A stretch of DNA of 64,000 bases. Origin: Callaeas wilsoni (Eukaryota; Chordata; Aves; Passeriformes; Callaeidae). The notes under the pieces are model-generated. The model saw only the letters and a program-made list of their open reading frames with translations. It did not search any database and was not told the origin of the DNA. Location: assembly GCA_013398955.1 (NCBI GenBank), contig VWPU01004883.1:124001-188000 (forward strand), given 5' to 3'. Made by a program: the position numbers and the translations under genes. Positions 1 to 13,100 of the stretch are shown piece by piece (the first letter of the stretch is position 1; each line of letters opens with the position of its first letter).

Positions 1-2388
1 CTATCATCCTGCCCCTCTAGCATGGAGCTGGTTGGTGCAGGATTTGTGGTGCCAACTGGCTGACACCAAATTACACTGAGCAGAGCATTTCTTTTATGAA
101 TGATGCAGAAACAAAATGACTTGGTTGCCGTGTCTTTAAATTAATTTCCTTGTCACAGCTTCACCACAAAATAAGGGATCTGACGTGTCTGCTCCTCTAA
201 TGATTTTGAAGCCTGAAACAGCTGTATAAAGGCTATTTACATGTCTACCTAACTGGTTTCTCTATAAGTATTCATGACAAAAAGATTGCATTGAATGTAG
301 TATTGTTTCATTAAACACTTAAAAATATCGATGCAGAAGAATTGATGTAACAGGGCTATAAATGCAGTTGTTCTGGCAGTTCTCCTTCCATGGTGACAGC
401 TTTATTCGCCTTGCCTTGTATTGGTTTATGGGTTCTTTGACCTAATTTGGGGGATAAAAACTACAGGAAGATAGGTCTCTGTGCCCTGCATGTAAATCCC
501 AATAATGTCAACAGTCCAGTGCAAGACTGAAATAGTGCTCTGGATTTCTAGGTGAAACAGAGAAAACAAACATCTACAGGATGTTTTAGGAATGAGGTTA
601 GCAGGACTATATAGTAAGTCTGATCTGGGCATATCCTTTTCTTGGGGAAAAAAATTACAGCTTGGAAACAGGGTCTGAGGAAGCCTTTTGCCTCTGCTCA
701 GCTGCCCAGGCACAGTGCTGGAGCAATGAAGGGTGTGCAGCTCTACATATTCCTTGGGTTTGCAAAGAGAGGGCCTGCAGAGCCACTGCAGGAGGAATGG
801 CAGATATTCCTGGTGTGACAGTCGAGCTTGGAAAGATCCCAGGTTCTTTAGTCTCGTTAGCTGACACCAGATGGCTGGAGACCAGCTCTTCTCTGCTTTG
901 TGGGTCTGCCTGTGCTTATGCACACACCCAAAATGGATGTGTATGAGAATGTAAAATAATGTGATTGGGATGAAGCTTACCCCACAGTGGATGTTTTTGG
1001 GGCAGTTTCAGCTAACCTCTACTATTTTGCCTCATTCTTGTCCTGAGATACATGTTTTTACTGTTATGTTTTGGGGGATTTTTTTTGGTTTTTAAAAAAT
1101 ATTTAAGTACTGTTTTCCCCATGAGGAAAATAGGTACTTGAAAGGCAAGATCAGGGTTGCAAGGTGAAGCTCTCAGGGGATGGGAAATCCCAAATTCAAG
1201 TCACCTGACACTGCCTCAGTCTGGTTTCCTACAGCATGCAGCATTCTTGTTTCACTTGGCCGAGATGGTGGATTATGTTGACTTAATGAGCAGCTATTAA
1301 TGCTTTTCTACAGAGCAATTTAATAATTTATTAGTTATTTCTTATGCTAGTCGTGTTATACCAGATGTAAACTGAGGAGAAAGTGCAGCCTTATTTTTGG
1401 AGATGCCAATATGGAACATTTAGAACATGTTCTTTCAGAACACTTACCCAAGGCTCCACGTGGCCTGAGTAGCTGCTACTGATTTCAGCAGCAGTGTCAG
1501 TGCCCAGCACTGGCGCTCAGCACCAGGGACTGCTTTGAAAAGGTCATGGGATCACCAGGAGCTCTGGCAGAGGCAAGAATTGGAACCAGATTTTTTGGGA
1601 GACTTTCAGTTGCCTTAATGTGAGACCATTCTCTTCAAGCATTTTCTGTGCTTCATTAATCTTCCAAATTCTGCAGCAAATGAGGCAGGGATCCTGCAGG
1701 AAACAGATGCAGTCAGCAGTGAATCCTGATTTGTTGTTAGAGCATGGCAGAGAAGGTCCTACGCTACCATGACATGTTGTTTGTGCCCAAAGATAAGGTG
1801 GCACTTGGAAAATCCATGGTTACAGGTCAGGTTATTTGGTCATGGAATTTTGAAGATCTTTGCAGACTTAATATGCATCCATATTGTGGGTTTAAGGATT
1901 AGCAGGTCTGCTACAACGCTGTGCTTAATATGGCTTGGATCCTGGTAGACTGCTTTGACATGAGCTGAGTCAAAGCAGGTGGGAGGCAGATATGAGATGG
2001 TGCTTGTGAGAAAGGAAAGCCACGAGCAGCAGTCTGGCAGAGTGCTTGTCATAGCTGAGTGACTTTGCAGTCATTCCTTTGCTTTGATCTGTGCCAGTGT
2101 CCCATGGGTAAATGCTGGGGGGTAGCACTTAATTGTTTGGGTTTATTTGTTGTCAACAAGTAACACTACGAATTCTCTTCTGAGTCCCTGGTGAAAACTG
2201 AGACAAGTTTTCATCACATAACCTGGAGGGGTTTCCACTGACAAAAGCCTGATGCTGGAATGCTGAGCCATAGCTTTGGATTTTAGTCACAGTTATGCTG
2301 GGGGTCCATCACTGAATTGTTCTGCAAAAAATATTTTAGACAATTGTGTTTCTTTAAATTTGTTCAGGTAGTCTTAGGTTCAGATATT

Positions 2389-2401
2389 AAAAAAAAAAAA
2401 A
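2389..2401. repeat. Poly(A) run of 13
   Basis: A homopolymer of 13 A lies in the intron. No retroposed sequence is recognisable upstream of it, so I treat it as simple sequence and not as a retroposon tail. Confidence 0.9.
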
Positions 2402-2420
2402 GTGACTGAGCAGTAATATA

Positions 2421-2444
2421 CAATCCTCATTTCAATCCTCATTT
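2421..2444. repeat. 12-bp perfect tandem duplication
   Basis: The 12-mer caatcctcattt occurs twice back to back. It is a small slippage-type duplication in intronic DNA with no sign of function. Confidence 0.9.
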
Positions 2445-5400
2445 CACTGTGGAGTACTGTAATGCACATTGGAAATGAGGTCTCATTGGAAAAGGTAATT
2501 TGAAACAGATCCGCAGAACCTTCACAAAGCTGTAATGAGTCACCAGTCTGTGAGGACTCACTTGCTATATTGCAGTGGAGGGTTTAATGTTTTGTTTTTC
2601 TCATCTAAACACTTTGACCCTTCTTATTTTATTAAGATAAGCCATTATCTAACTGTCAAGAGCCTAGAATTTCAGCAGATTTGTTTGCTGACAAGTTGGT
2701 TCAGCACGACCATTCTCCTACTCATTTCTTTCACCACTTCAAGCAAATTTTCCTTATTTTCACTCCTCTTTATCAATTCTTTATTCTTTAGAGCTCCTCA
2801 GCTCTCATGCTATTCCCAGGTGACTCTCCTCTCTTGGTAAGTGTTGGTTGGAATGTATAACAGAAACTGGAAATACCCTTAGTCACTCGTGCTGTTCTTG
2901 TTACCAGTTGCCTGGGTGGTGTGGCTGTGCTGGAGAGCTGTCCCGGTGACTTGAAGCTTACTGGGAGAGAGAAGAGTTATTATGTGCACTTTATAAAGCA
3001 CAAAATACTGGATTAGGTTGAGAAAACCCTGCAATGCCCTCACCTGGTTTCCCTCTTGTGACTGCCACAAACTGAAATCTTTGGGATGTGTTTGAGGCTG
3101 GGTGCTGGGGAAGGACAGAGGTAGGGACTTAACCCCTATAGTGAGGGAGCAGCAGAAAACTGACTAGTACAAAAAAGAGTGAGAAGTTTTGACTTTCTTC
3201 ATCATATTTAGGCACAGCCATGAGTTCCTCCAGCCCACAAGTGTGATTATAGATTGGTAACTGGTGGGGCCAACTGCATTATTCATTCTGGTTCAGACTG
3301 AAATGAAATCATTGAGGGCAATTTTCTGTGTCACACTTCAAGGTCAGACGTGAGTATTTATTATTCCTTCTCTGTTTATCTGTGAATGCAAATTGAATTT
3401 AGTGATTCAAATTGATGAAATGTTAGAAATATGAAACTCATCAGAGCCGACATGAAGAGAAATTACTGGGTAGAGCTGGCCAGTGACTTCACCAGCCCAT
3501 GTACAGGCCTCTGTTTTGATTAGTAATTATTTCAGTCTTTGGGTTTTCTCATTCAGAGCTTTGTTTCAGTTGTTGTCATTTTTGTTTTCAAAGAAAAAAG
3601 TGTAATAACACTTTGAAGCATTTAGAATTTGAATTAGATGATGTAAATTAAGCCAGCTGCAGAGAGGGTGCTTGGATCCTGTGGATCCTGGCTGGAGAAA
3701 AGGTTTCCTTTAAAAATTCTTCCTTGGGGTTGTTCTTTGGGGGCTTATTTGTTTGTTTTCCTCTCTCCTATGACAGTTCCTTTTCTCCCTTTGTATTTTA
3801 CTCCCTAAGTATAGTCTCCTAAGTATTTTAGTCCCTTGTGCTGGATGCTCAGAGCCGGGTGAGGAGTGATGGGGAAGGGAGCAGACATTTGGCATCTTTT
3901 GGTGCTGAAGCTCCATGTGTTCTCTTACTGACAGCATCATCCACAGGCTGACCTTCCTCACTAGCTAGGGTTGTTAGGAGAGCCAAAATTAGGAGATGCA
4001 AAGGGGACCACATGAACACAGCTCCTAATGAAATAGTGGGGGTGGAGATGCTCCCTTCCAGCTCCCTGTAATGCGTTTTGAACAGTTCAGGGAACATCTT
4101 GGCTTGGCGTGGTGGGTCAGTCCATGGTCACAGGGCATCGCCTTAGTGGGCATCCTGTTCCCTGCAGTGTAGGAAGGACACCTTAAACCTGTTCTTATCT
4201 CAGAATGGGAGTGGAAAATCCTTTCCAGTGAGAGCCCTTTTAAAATAGTCCATCCTCCATAATTGCCAAATGCCACGTGCAACTGATGATGCAGGGAGGG
4301 GTGACACATGCTGTACTGGCTATATGCTGTGTTAATCATCGTAGGGGACTCTTGGTTTTAACTCCTGCTTTTTAATTACTTGCATTTTATTAAGAACATT
4401 TGGTTTTTGCTTCTCTCCAAGCACTGCAAAGGGAATCTGTTTGCTCAGGGTGTAACTGATGTCTGACTTGTTGATTCAGAACAAAAGCCATGGGCATCTG
4501 CACATACCAAAGGCCCTTAAAGATTTGTTTGCATAAACTAATATTAATCACTTTGTTTATTCAGCTATCAGAATAATTTCTTCTGTAGCCAGTTGCACTG
4601 AAGGCAGCAGCATTTTCAGGTGTAGTAAGCGCACAGCCAGCAGTGTGGGCTCAGTGGTTTTTAAATAGCAGTAAAAGTTTTATTCGCCAAATAAATGCCT
4701 TTAGTAGAAGCTTTGGCCTTATGAACACTTCAGGTTTAGAAGCTTAGAAAAAGGACATTTATGCCTATAGTTACCTCCCCCTTGAAATATTTTATGTTCC
4801 AGAATTCAGTTGTGGGTGTTGAAACTGTCGATGTTTCCACGTAAAACCAAAACAGACCATGGACATTCCTCATTTGTGAAGACACTGCCTTCGTTCTCAT
4901 CTTGATGGAGATGTGGAAGGCATGTTCAGAACTGTGACAGTGATTCTCACCTCAAGTGGCTGATTAAGTGTCCCTGGCCTGTGCATTTTGGCTGCGTTTC
5001 TGGGCTTGGCTCCTCTGGGTCGCTGCCGTCAGCAAAGCCCCGTGTGCTGCCGCGTGTTGACCCTGTAATGAAAGGAAGCACAGGGTGCCTGACGTGGATT
5101 TATTTTAGTGAATCTTAACTCCTGCCAGTCAATTATGGCCATTGTACTGGGGCTGGGGCAGGAGATGTGTGTTGTTTCTTTTCTCTAACTGTTCACTTTG
5201 GTGGAACTGCGTTTCCGAGCCTGATAGTTACACTGCTGGTTAGGGAGTTAAAATTAAATACTGTGTCAGAGATAAAACATTGTCAGTGTACCAATAAAGC
5301 TCCAAATGTCTGCCTGCTTCTTACCCATTTCATCTGGCCGCACTAGCAGAATAATTCTCTTTATGTTGTTCCCTCATTATAAATTCAGTGTGATTTGAAT

Positions 5401-7023
5401 CTTCCTTGTATGTCTAGCAGCAAGATGATGTATGATCTGTTTACTTTTGAATGATTTGTGATTTATGGAAGCCTGATGCTGGTGAGCTGTACAAAAGATC
5501 TTTGAGAAAATACAAGGTGTGAACCAAGAGAAAGTTTGCAGATGTTTGCTGAAGACCTGGGAGAAATAAATAGCAAGAAGAAAGCTTGTTTTCCCACCAA
5601 CTCTCTGTAGACTGTTTAATGTATTTTGTGTAGCAGTATTTCATATGGCTCTCTGTGAGGCACAGTCAAACCTTTAAATAAAATATAGCCCCTGTGATAA
5701 CTTCTACTAAAGATGTTCATATTTTGTATCATTTCTCTTTCTGAATGTAGTGAGCAAATAGATAACACAGACCTGTTGGCCCCCACAGCTCCCACAGTCC
5801 CAGCAGCAGGGCAGGATTTGGGGACAGGAGTGGGTGTTACTGCTTCCCTACATCCACAGTTCTGTCTGTGAAGAAGAAAGGACGCAGGAAGAGATGCCAA
5901 TCTTACTGTAGTAAAGGTTACCACCCAAACCTCTGACTTTTGAGCTGAAATACTTGTAGCACTAAAGTCCTCTCCTCTTTCCTGATGGTTGTTTTTCTAG
6001 TTAACTTGCCTTAAATGTTTAACTAGTTTAGGCAGCTCCATTCTGCAGCTATGTTCTCAGAGCTCCAATCAGTCTTTTCAGCAGCATTTTGTAATGTAAG
6101 AGTTTTTTCCCTTTTTAACATACAATGGATATTTTTCTGTTCGCCAGGCCTCACCTTTTCTTTCCTGTGTTCTGTCCGTATTTAAGTCAGACTGTTTTCA
6201 TCTTCTCCCTTCTGTTTTTCTGTTTTAATTCCCATCCTGGATGGTGCTGAGGAGGGTTAGGCGGAGGCTGAGGGGGGAAGTTGTCTGTGTCAGAAATTGG
6301 AGGTTGGAAGAATCCTTGAGGGAGGGCACAGGCAGGGATGTCCTGCTGCTATCCACTGGAAAATAAAAGACATGCTGGAGTTACCCTGTTTTTGCTTATG
6401 CCTTTGTGTTTGCTCAGAAAACCTGTGGGGGAGGAACTGGAATGAAAAATAACATTTTTGTTCAGCCCCCTGTTCATCAGTTTCCAGTGTGGTTTATGTG
6501 TGTATGTGTGGATTCCTTGAGATGGCTGCGAGTTGTCAAGTTTCAGGAATGGGTGTTTCTTCATCCAAATGTCTTGCTACAAAACAATTTCCCCTGCTCC
6601 TTTTTGCCTCATTAGCTTCCGCATTAACCCTTTTTTATGGGCTCTGACACGAGGATGTTGATCGCTGCAGCGCGTTTCCCTTTTCGGCTGCGCGTGTGCG
6701 ATGGCGCTGTCACCGTGTTTTCCCTCTGTGCTCCCTCGCTGTTCTTCCCATCACACTCTGCTTTTCTCTTTGATGTGATCTCCCTCCTGACAGTTGGCCC
6801 TGGTAGGTACACGTGTCTCATCTTTTCCCGAGCTACAACATGACCCAGACAGCGTTGCTCTCCTAATTGTCACTGTGGACCCCTTGTTTTCCTCTCAGGT
6901 TCATAAACAGACTGGTTCTGGCATCCTGTTTGCTTTCCCTGTTACATTTGTTTAGTAACTCTGAGGTGGTAACTTGGCTACTGAAAGGATGGAATGATTA
7001 AAATAATGTTTTATGGATCACTA

Positions 7024-7042
7024 GGGGGGTGGGGGTGGGAGG
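7024..7042 (+). repeat. G-rich run
   Basis: Runs of six, five, three and two G are separated by single T, T and A. The tract could form a G-quadruplex only with a two-tetrad or irregular arrangement, because just three runs reach three or more G. Confidence 0.7.
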
Positions 7043-10029
7043 AGCTGTCGCCTGCTTTTGTCATTTTTGAAGGAGATTATTAAAATGTATCTTACAGCTT
7101 CAATATTCACTCTGTGCCCTCATTGTTCTCAGTCTTTCAAAGAATATTCTGGAAAATGAGGTTTTATCATTAAGATTGCATTAAAGTGGATTACAGAAGG
7201 GAAGAGCAAAATATGAAGAGCCTCAACAGCTCAGAACAGAAAGATGTTGGCATCTCATTCACTGGGATGTGGAACAAGGAACATTAATAGGCTGATAAAC
7301 AGAAATGACTTTTTCTCTTTAAGGCTTAAAAGGTTTACTTTGAACTTGCAAAGATTTTTTAAAATGCCACTTCTCCAAGCTTATGTTGAATGGAGAACTT
7401 TGTGCCTCTTTTATTTTATTTTTTAATGCTCATATTGAGTGAGCAATTACTTTTGAAAAGCCATAGGTATCATCAGAGTGGAAGAAGAGTGCACAAGTCT
7501 GGTTTTAAAGGCTTTTGCTTCTGAGCACCTACTTGCAAATCCTGTTTTGTGTCAATAAGAAATGGAAGTTTCTTTCGGATTTTTCCTTATAGAGGCAGTT
7601 CATGTTGTATTTGGTGCAGTTTCTGGAAGAATTATCAATCTGTCCAAAGAGAGGAAGAAAGGATCTCAATAATGTACTTTCGCATGGTGTGGAGAGTTGT
7701 GAGGAAGTTGAATTTCACACCTCCCATAGCAAGGAACCTTATGGTAACAGTCAGTTCAGGGAGTTTAGGATTGTCCTTGCTTTCAGAGACGTCTCTGGCA
7801 TTTGAATTTTAGGTACGTTAACATCACATTTGTACTGAGGCTGAAATATAAGCAGATGAAGGTGTTATTGCCATGCGGTGGCTGAGGAAATTGCCCGTTT
7901 GTCTCTCTTTGCTCAACTTCTCTCATGTTTTAAAACAGTCGTTTTCCAACCTAGTTTGAGAGTTTTGTGTGTGGCTGAATGTCTGTGCTCTGCATGAGAT
8001 GTGAATCTCAAATATTTTTCATTATTTTGGGAAGGAAACCTAGCATATATCTCATTTTTCTTGGTCAACGTCAAGTCAATCATCATTTGTCAGTCCACTC
8101 AACATTTATAGAAATAAGTCACAACATTGGGAGATTAAGAGAAAAGATTTCTCCATTGCCTTATCAAAATGTTCTGCACTAATCAAACGTGAGATTTTGG
8201 CTGTTTCATAGTAATTAATCTTAATGTTTGCATTTTTTTCTTTTGTTCTGACTCTAATCAGGACAAAGGTTCTTTGATAAACAAAAAATATTTGCAGTAA
8301 GGTTTCCGTAGTGTGATTTTAATTGTTATAACACATGTATCACAGTTAATGAGGATTTTGTACTTATATTTACCCTATGCATAGAAAGGAATATTGATGA
8401 ACAAACTGTAATAACTCTTAAGGCAGAAATTGAGGTTAGCAGGTCTGACCCATCCTTTCTGCCCTGTTTTGAGGACTGACCTGCTGCAAGCCTGACAGGC
8501 TGACCCCCAGGCATGTTCCATCACCAGAGATGTCACTCTTGGCACAGGTGCCCTTCTTAACTGATTAATTAAAACAGATCCAAGGGAGCAGTGGTGCCCT
8601 GGTAATGGCAAGTAGCCGGTTTCAAATGCAGATGTGAAGCCCTCTTGATGAACCTTCCCACCTGAATACAGCAATGAAGAGACTATTTCACAGTTCCCAA
8701 TTATTAAATTGGTCTGTGAGTGGTTCCAAATTGAACTGGAGCTTTAAACAGGTTTCTAATTCATCCAGTGCTTTAAAACAAATAGTTTTTTCAAAGAGAA
8801 GGATTTTGAGGGAGGGAGGCAGCTGCTTTGGAATTCTTGTGAATTCCTACATACATTTCCCCAAGAAATGCAATTTGGTGACCTGGCAGCGCAGATTGTA
8901 CTTGATTTATGCTAGAAGTGTTCTTTAAGTATTCCCTTTTGGATCTATCTAAACAGTACCTTAACAATAGTGCTATTTTATTTAAAAGCATTTTTATTTA
9001 TTTTCTTTCAATTATAATGATGAATAAGACCCCTCAGAAGCACTCATAAATTTTCCAGTGTTGTTTCTAGCATTAGAGAAACAAAGTTCTTCTGTTCCTG
9101 AGTAAGCTGGAGATGTTGGGTTTGATCTTTCTCGCTTGCTTGAGGGTTTTTGACTTGTGCGCAATACTTCTATTTCATGTCCTGCTCACTCATTAAATAG
9201 TGCAGTCTTGGATAAACTCGTCATATTTAAATCATGAAGTGACTCCTAACAATCACAGGAGTGATTTCACTTTTATTTGGTTATTGATCAAGTGCTTTGG
9301 CAGCAGTTGGTGTGAGCCTTGGAGCAGCTGCCCATCAGTGTCGCAGCAGCAGACTGAGGGGCTGAGGGGCACACCTGGAGAGCTTCTCCAGGAGCACACG
9401 GATAATTGTGCATCACCACAGCGTGCTGCACACGGAACTGAGAAGAAGAGGGCCCAGGCTGTTCTGGTTTGATTGAGAATCATGTCCACATCTCAAAAGA
9501 AGTGCTAATCACCAGGCCTCAGAAGACATTTCTCTTCCAACATAGGTTGCTGGCAAGAGCAGTGTGCAGGTGGTGGCTGTAATTACTTGCTGAGTACTAT
9601 CTGTCAGTCTAAGCAGATCACACTAAACCTACTTTTTCTTCTACTTTGTTAGAAAAAAAGGAAAAGATCCAGGAGAACCCAAGACTGTGCATTGTTTGTT
9701 GAAAACAAGGCACGTTCTCAAAGGCAAACGGATTGATTTTGAAACAGATACGCAATTATTTAAATGCTTTGGATGTGTGAGGTTCCAGTAATTGTCTCGT
9801 GCTGCACAAGAAGGCTGTCCCTGGGGTGGTTCTTCTCTCATATCTTTCTCTGCCAACAGCTGATAATGAGACTGCAGCTACCCCGTTTCCAGTGGCGCAT
9901 CTTTCCGTAAGATGAGAGTGACACTGGGTCCTGTGTCATGGTCATGCTTCTCCTCTGAGGCTTTCCTGATCTCTCTGATCGCTGAGAGGCAGCACTCAGG
10001 AGTTCACAGGTCTGTCTTACCTTTCTTAG

Positions 10030-10174
10030 TGCCCGAATGCTGGAGAAGGCGCGGCAGCAGCTACAGGAAGAAATCCTGCGTGTGCAGAGCCAGCTCCTGG
10101 ACGAGAAGAAGAAACGGGAGCACCAGGAGGCACTGGTCAGGCGGCTGCAGAAACGCGTGGTGCTCCTCACCAAG
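10030..10174 (+). CDS. MAD1L1: MAD1L1 internal coding exon (central coiled coil)
   Basis: This 145-nt internal exon encodes part of MAD1. MAD1 is the coiled-coil spindle assembly checkpoint protein that recruits MAD2 to unattached kinetochores and also sits at nuclear pores. The exon runs from the acceptor AG at 10028-10029 to the donor gtgagt at 10175. It starts with the last base of a split codon and then gives 48 complete codons, ending at a Lys codon in phase 0. The product contains [11 protein letters not shown] near the start and [12 protein letters not shown] at the end. Both match the human MAD1 coiled coil, roughly residues 359-406 by my count. Composition is rich in Glu, Lys, Arg, Gln and Leu with no helix breaker, as expected for a long parallel coiled coil. 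The Met at 10037 is internal and not a start. Identity rests on remembered family sequence, but the join to the 52347 exon supports it strongly. Confidence 0.95.
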
Positions 10175-13100
10175 GTGAGTTCCTGGACCATGTCTGGAAA
10201 AGCCCACGTCCTTATTTCTTTCTGCCTTAGGTGCAGTCCTTCCTATTTTTTCTTTATTCACCTCCATAACTGGTGCTACAAAACCTGGCCTGTTCTGGCG
10301 TCTTTAGATAACGGGTGCCATGGGAGATGTGAAACCTGTCTTTAGGACTTCCTTGGAAGTTACCAGTGCCTCCTAAAACTGTGCTTGTGCTCCTCCCAGC
10401 TGGGCTCACACTGTGCTGAGGATACGTGACTTCGTCTGAGCCTTGGCATGGATGTGAGGGCAGAGAATTGAATCATGTTGTTGCTGGAGTGTTTTGAGCC
10501 ACTGAAGGGAATTTATAATGGCTTTGGCTGCATTGCCTCCTTTCCTAAAGAGAACAAAGTGGCAGCACCTTGTCAACTGTTCCTGTGGAAAAACAATTTA
10601 CAGGGAGTAAGAGATTTGCCTTCCTCTTACGCTGGAAGTCTGTTCAAATGTAATGGCAAGCACTAGACCAGTAAATTGAAAATACGTTTTAAGATTTTTT
10701 CTATAGAATATATCAAAGGGGTCTGCATCATCCTGTATCAGGTGTGCTCATGATGAAATTCTATACAATAATTCTGAAGTCTGCAGACCATTGAAAATTT
10801 TTTATTAAATTCTGAGAGCTCTCTTTCCACAAAGGGAATAATAATTCGCTGCAGTCAGAATGAGAGTTGCTTCACTTTCCAAGAATACTCCTTGCAAAAC
10901 TTCCCTCATCTGAGCAATCTCCCTGGCGTTATAAAGCTGCTCACGTAAATGAGCTTATGTGTGTGCAGAAGGTCAGACTCCAGTAGTCAGAGCTCATGAG
11001 AGGGAACCAGGCGCATCACCGCGTGGGGAGGCAGGAGGGAAGAGAACTGCTCTGGTGCCTGAGCTTTGGGCTTTGATTTTCAGTGCCAACTAAAGCGTTT
11101 TGATCCGTTTTAATTGCGCTGCGCCCAATTTTGTGTAATTCCCATGTCGCTGTTGAGCCAAAGAAGCTGTGATGTATGGTGCAGTAAGCAGGGCTCTTGA
11201 AGCACCAAGCAGCCACTTTACGAGAGGATATTCCATCAGATCTTCTGACTACAGGGTTCGATGCCGTGGAGAGTCACAGAAGTGCAAAGAGAAAAATGAC
11301 AGCAGTTCTTTCACACTGAGGCAGGCACTGCAGTCAGGGTGGATGGACCAAACCCCCTCCATGGAAACAGAAGAGGCATCTCCTCCTCAGCCCTTCTCCT
11401 GCCCCCAGCAGCAGACAGCTCTCTGTAGTGTTCTAGTTTGGGACTGCCGTGGCTGGATAAGACACAGGTGCATACCGAGCCCAATAAAAACCTTCCTTTA
11501 TAACCTTCTCAGCTGTCTAACATTGTGCTGGACTGCTCAGCCCTGAAGGATGTTTCTCAGATGGTTTCTAAAATACTCCCTTTGTTAATTTATTCTCAGC
11601 TGAAACACTTTTAGTCATAGAACACAAAAATATCATTACTTTCCCTTAAGTACAGGACAAAAACACAACAGTACTTTGTCATGTGGTGAATTGTACCCTG
11701 ATTTATGTGGAAAGACAAACCTTTGCTTTGTTTGCTGTGCTCCCCCTGAAGAGGAGCATAGGAAAAGTTGGAAGTGTTCTTCATCAGACCATGGCACATA
11801 AACTTGTGTTTTGACAGGGGAGGTTTTCAGTGTGCTCAGTGATTCCTCAACTGACCTGTTTTGAAGGAATAAAGACTTTGCTGTTCTCTGAAAGTTTATA
11901 TTCCATCCAGAGAACGCTGGGGTCCTTTGTGAAGAAGTACACTCATTATGGTACTTGGACAATCTATCCCTGGCACTGTTTCTCCTGCTGGTTGCTCTTC
12001 TCATGCAAAATCAGAAGAAAGAATTCCATTTAATTAAAAAAAGTATGATATTGTGATTTAAAATGAGATTGAGCAAATACATTTCCTGTCAAAAATAATT
12101 ATTTTACATTGAAAGCATATCACCTAGAATGGTATTTAATCATCTAATTAGTGGCATCAGTACTGTAGCGTGCTTTTATGTAATTTGAGACTGGAAGAGA
12201 TGAGTTCTCTCTATTCAGTCTTTGTCTTGTTAAATAGGACTGTGAAAATCTAATTTGAGGGAGAGTATTATATATATGATTGAAATGCTATTGCTTTTGA
12301 TAGTATGACTTCTGCATTTGTGTATGTTTGACCCTCTGCTAGGGCAGTGAATCAGTTCCTGTGTGCTCAGCAAATAAGGCCTGCAAGGCATCAGAGGTTT
12401 CAACAGTGCAAGTTTAATGCTCTAACAGTTTTGCTTTCTTCGGGCTCAAATTGGAACCTGGAAGTCTCAGTCCGAGAATGTGTTTTAAAATACGAATAGA
12501 AAACATTAAGTTGTTCTTCATTTGGTAGCAGCAGTACCAAATATTTCAGTAGTAAATGTACTCTCTTCAGGGGATGCTTGCTTTGCCAGTCTGACTCCTT
12601 CTCACTTCTATGGCTACTAATTTTCTTTTTCCTCAAGATTCAAGCAATCCTTTGTGGCTCTTGCAGACTGCCTGTCTCACTTGTCAGATGTGCTCAGTTG
12701 CTACTTGCCACAGTCTCTGTCTGTCTTGGTTGCTCTCATATTTCCATTTCGGTGCATTTAATGTCTCTGTCCATTGCTTCCTTCCTCGCCTCATTTGCTT
12801 CTTTTGGGCTTTCTTGATCTTACTTGGGCCTTTCCAGTTGGTTTACTGCTTGGAAGTGGCCCAGTTGTCAGTCTGGGATACTTCAGTGCATCCCCACAAA
12901 CCCCTCTTCCCTGGCAGACTGGCAGAACAGCATTCTCCAGTCTCTGAATGTTACTGCAGTGGTCCAGCCCCATCGATGCCACTGCTGAGTGTGGGCTGGT
13001 GTAGGAGCTGCATCCTGGTTATTCCTGCTCACAAAGTGCTCTTTAGAGCGTGTTGGTTGATCATTTTGTCCCATATGTCCTTGTAAATCAGGGCAGTACT

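Larger units (their letters stand above)
1..10029 (+). other. MAD1L1: MAD1L1 intron, 3' part (preceding intron)
   Basis: This is intronic sequence leading to the exon at 10030. It ends in a pyrimidine-rich acceptor (ctgtcttacctttcttag) at about 10012-10029. I read it in both directions and saw no exon, RNA gene or complete mobile element. It holds only small simple-sequence features: a 13-A run at 2389-2401, a 12-bp direct duplication at 2421-2444, a G-rich run at 7024-7042 and several T-rich tracts. The open frames here are short, lack recognisable domains and have the random composition expected of noncoding DNA. The previous exon must end with two bases of a split codon, because the exon at 10030 opens with the third base of a codon. 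Confidence 0.8.
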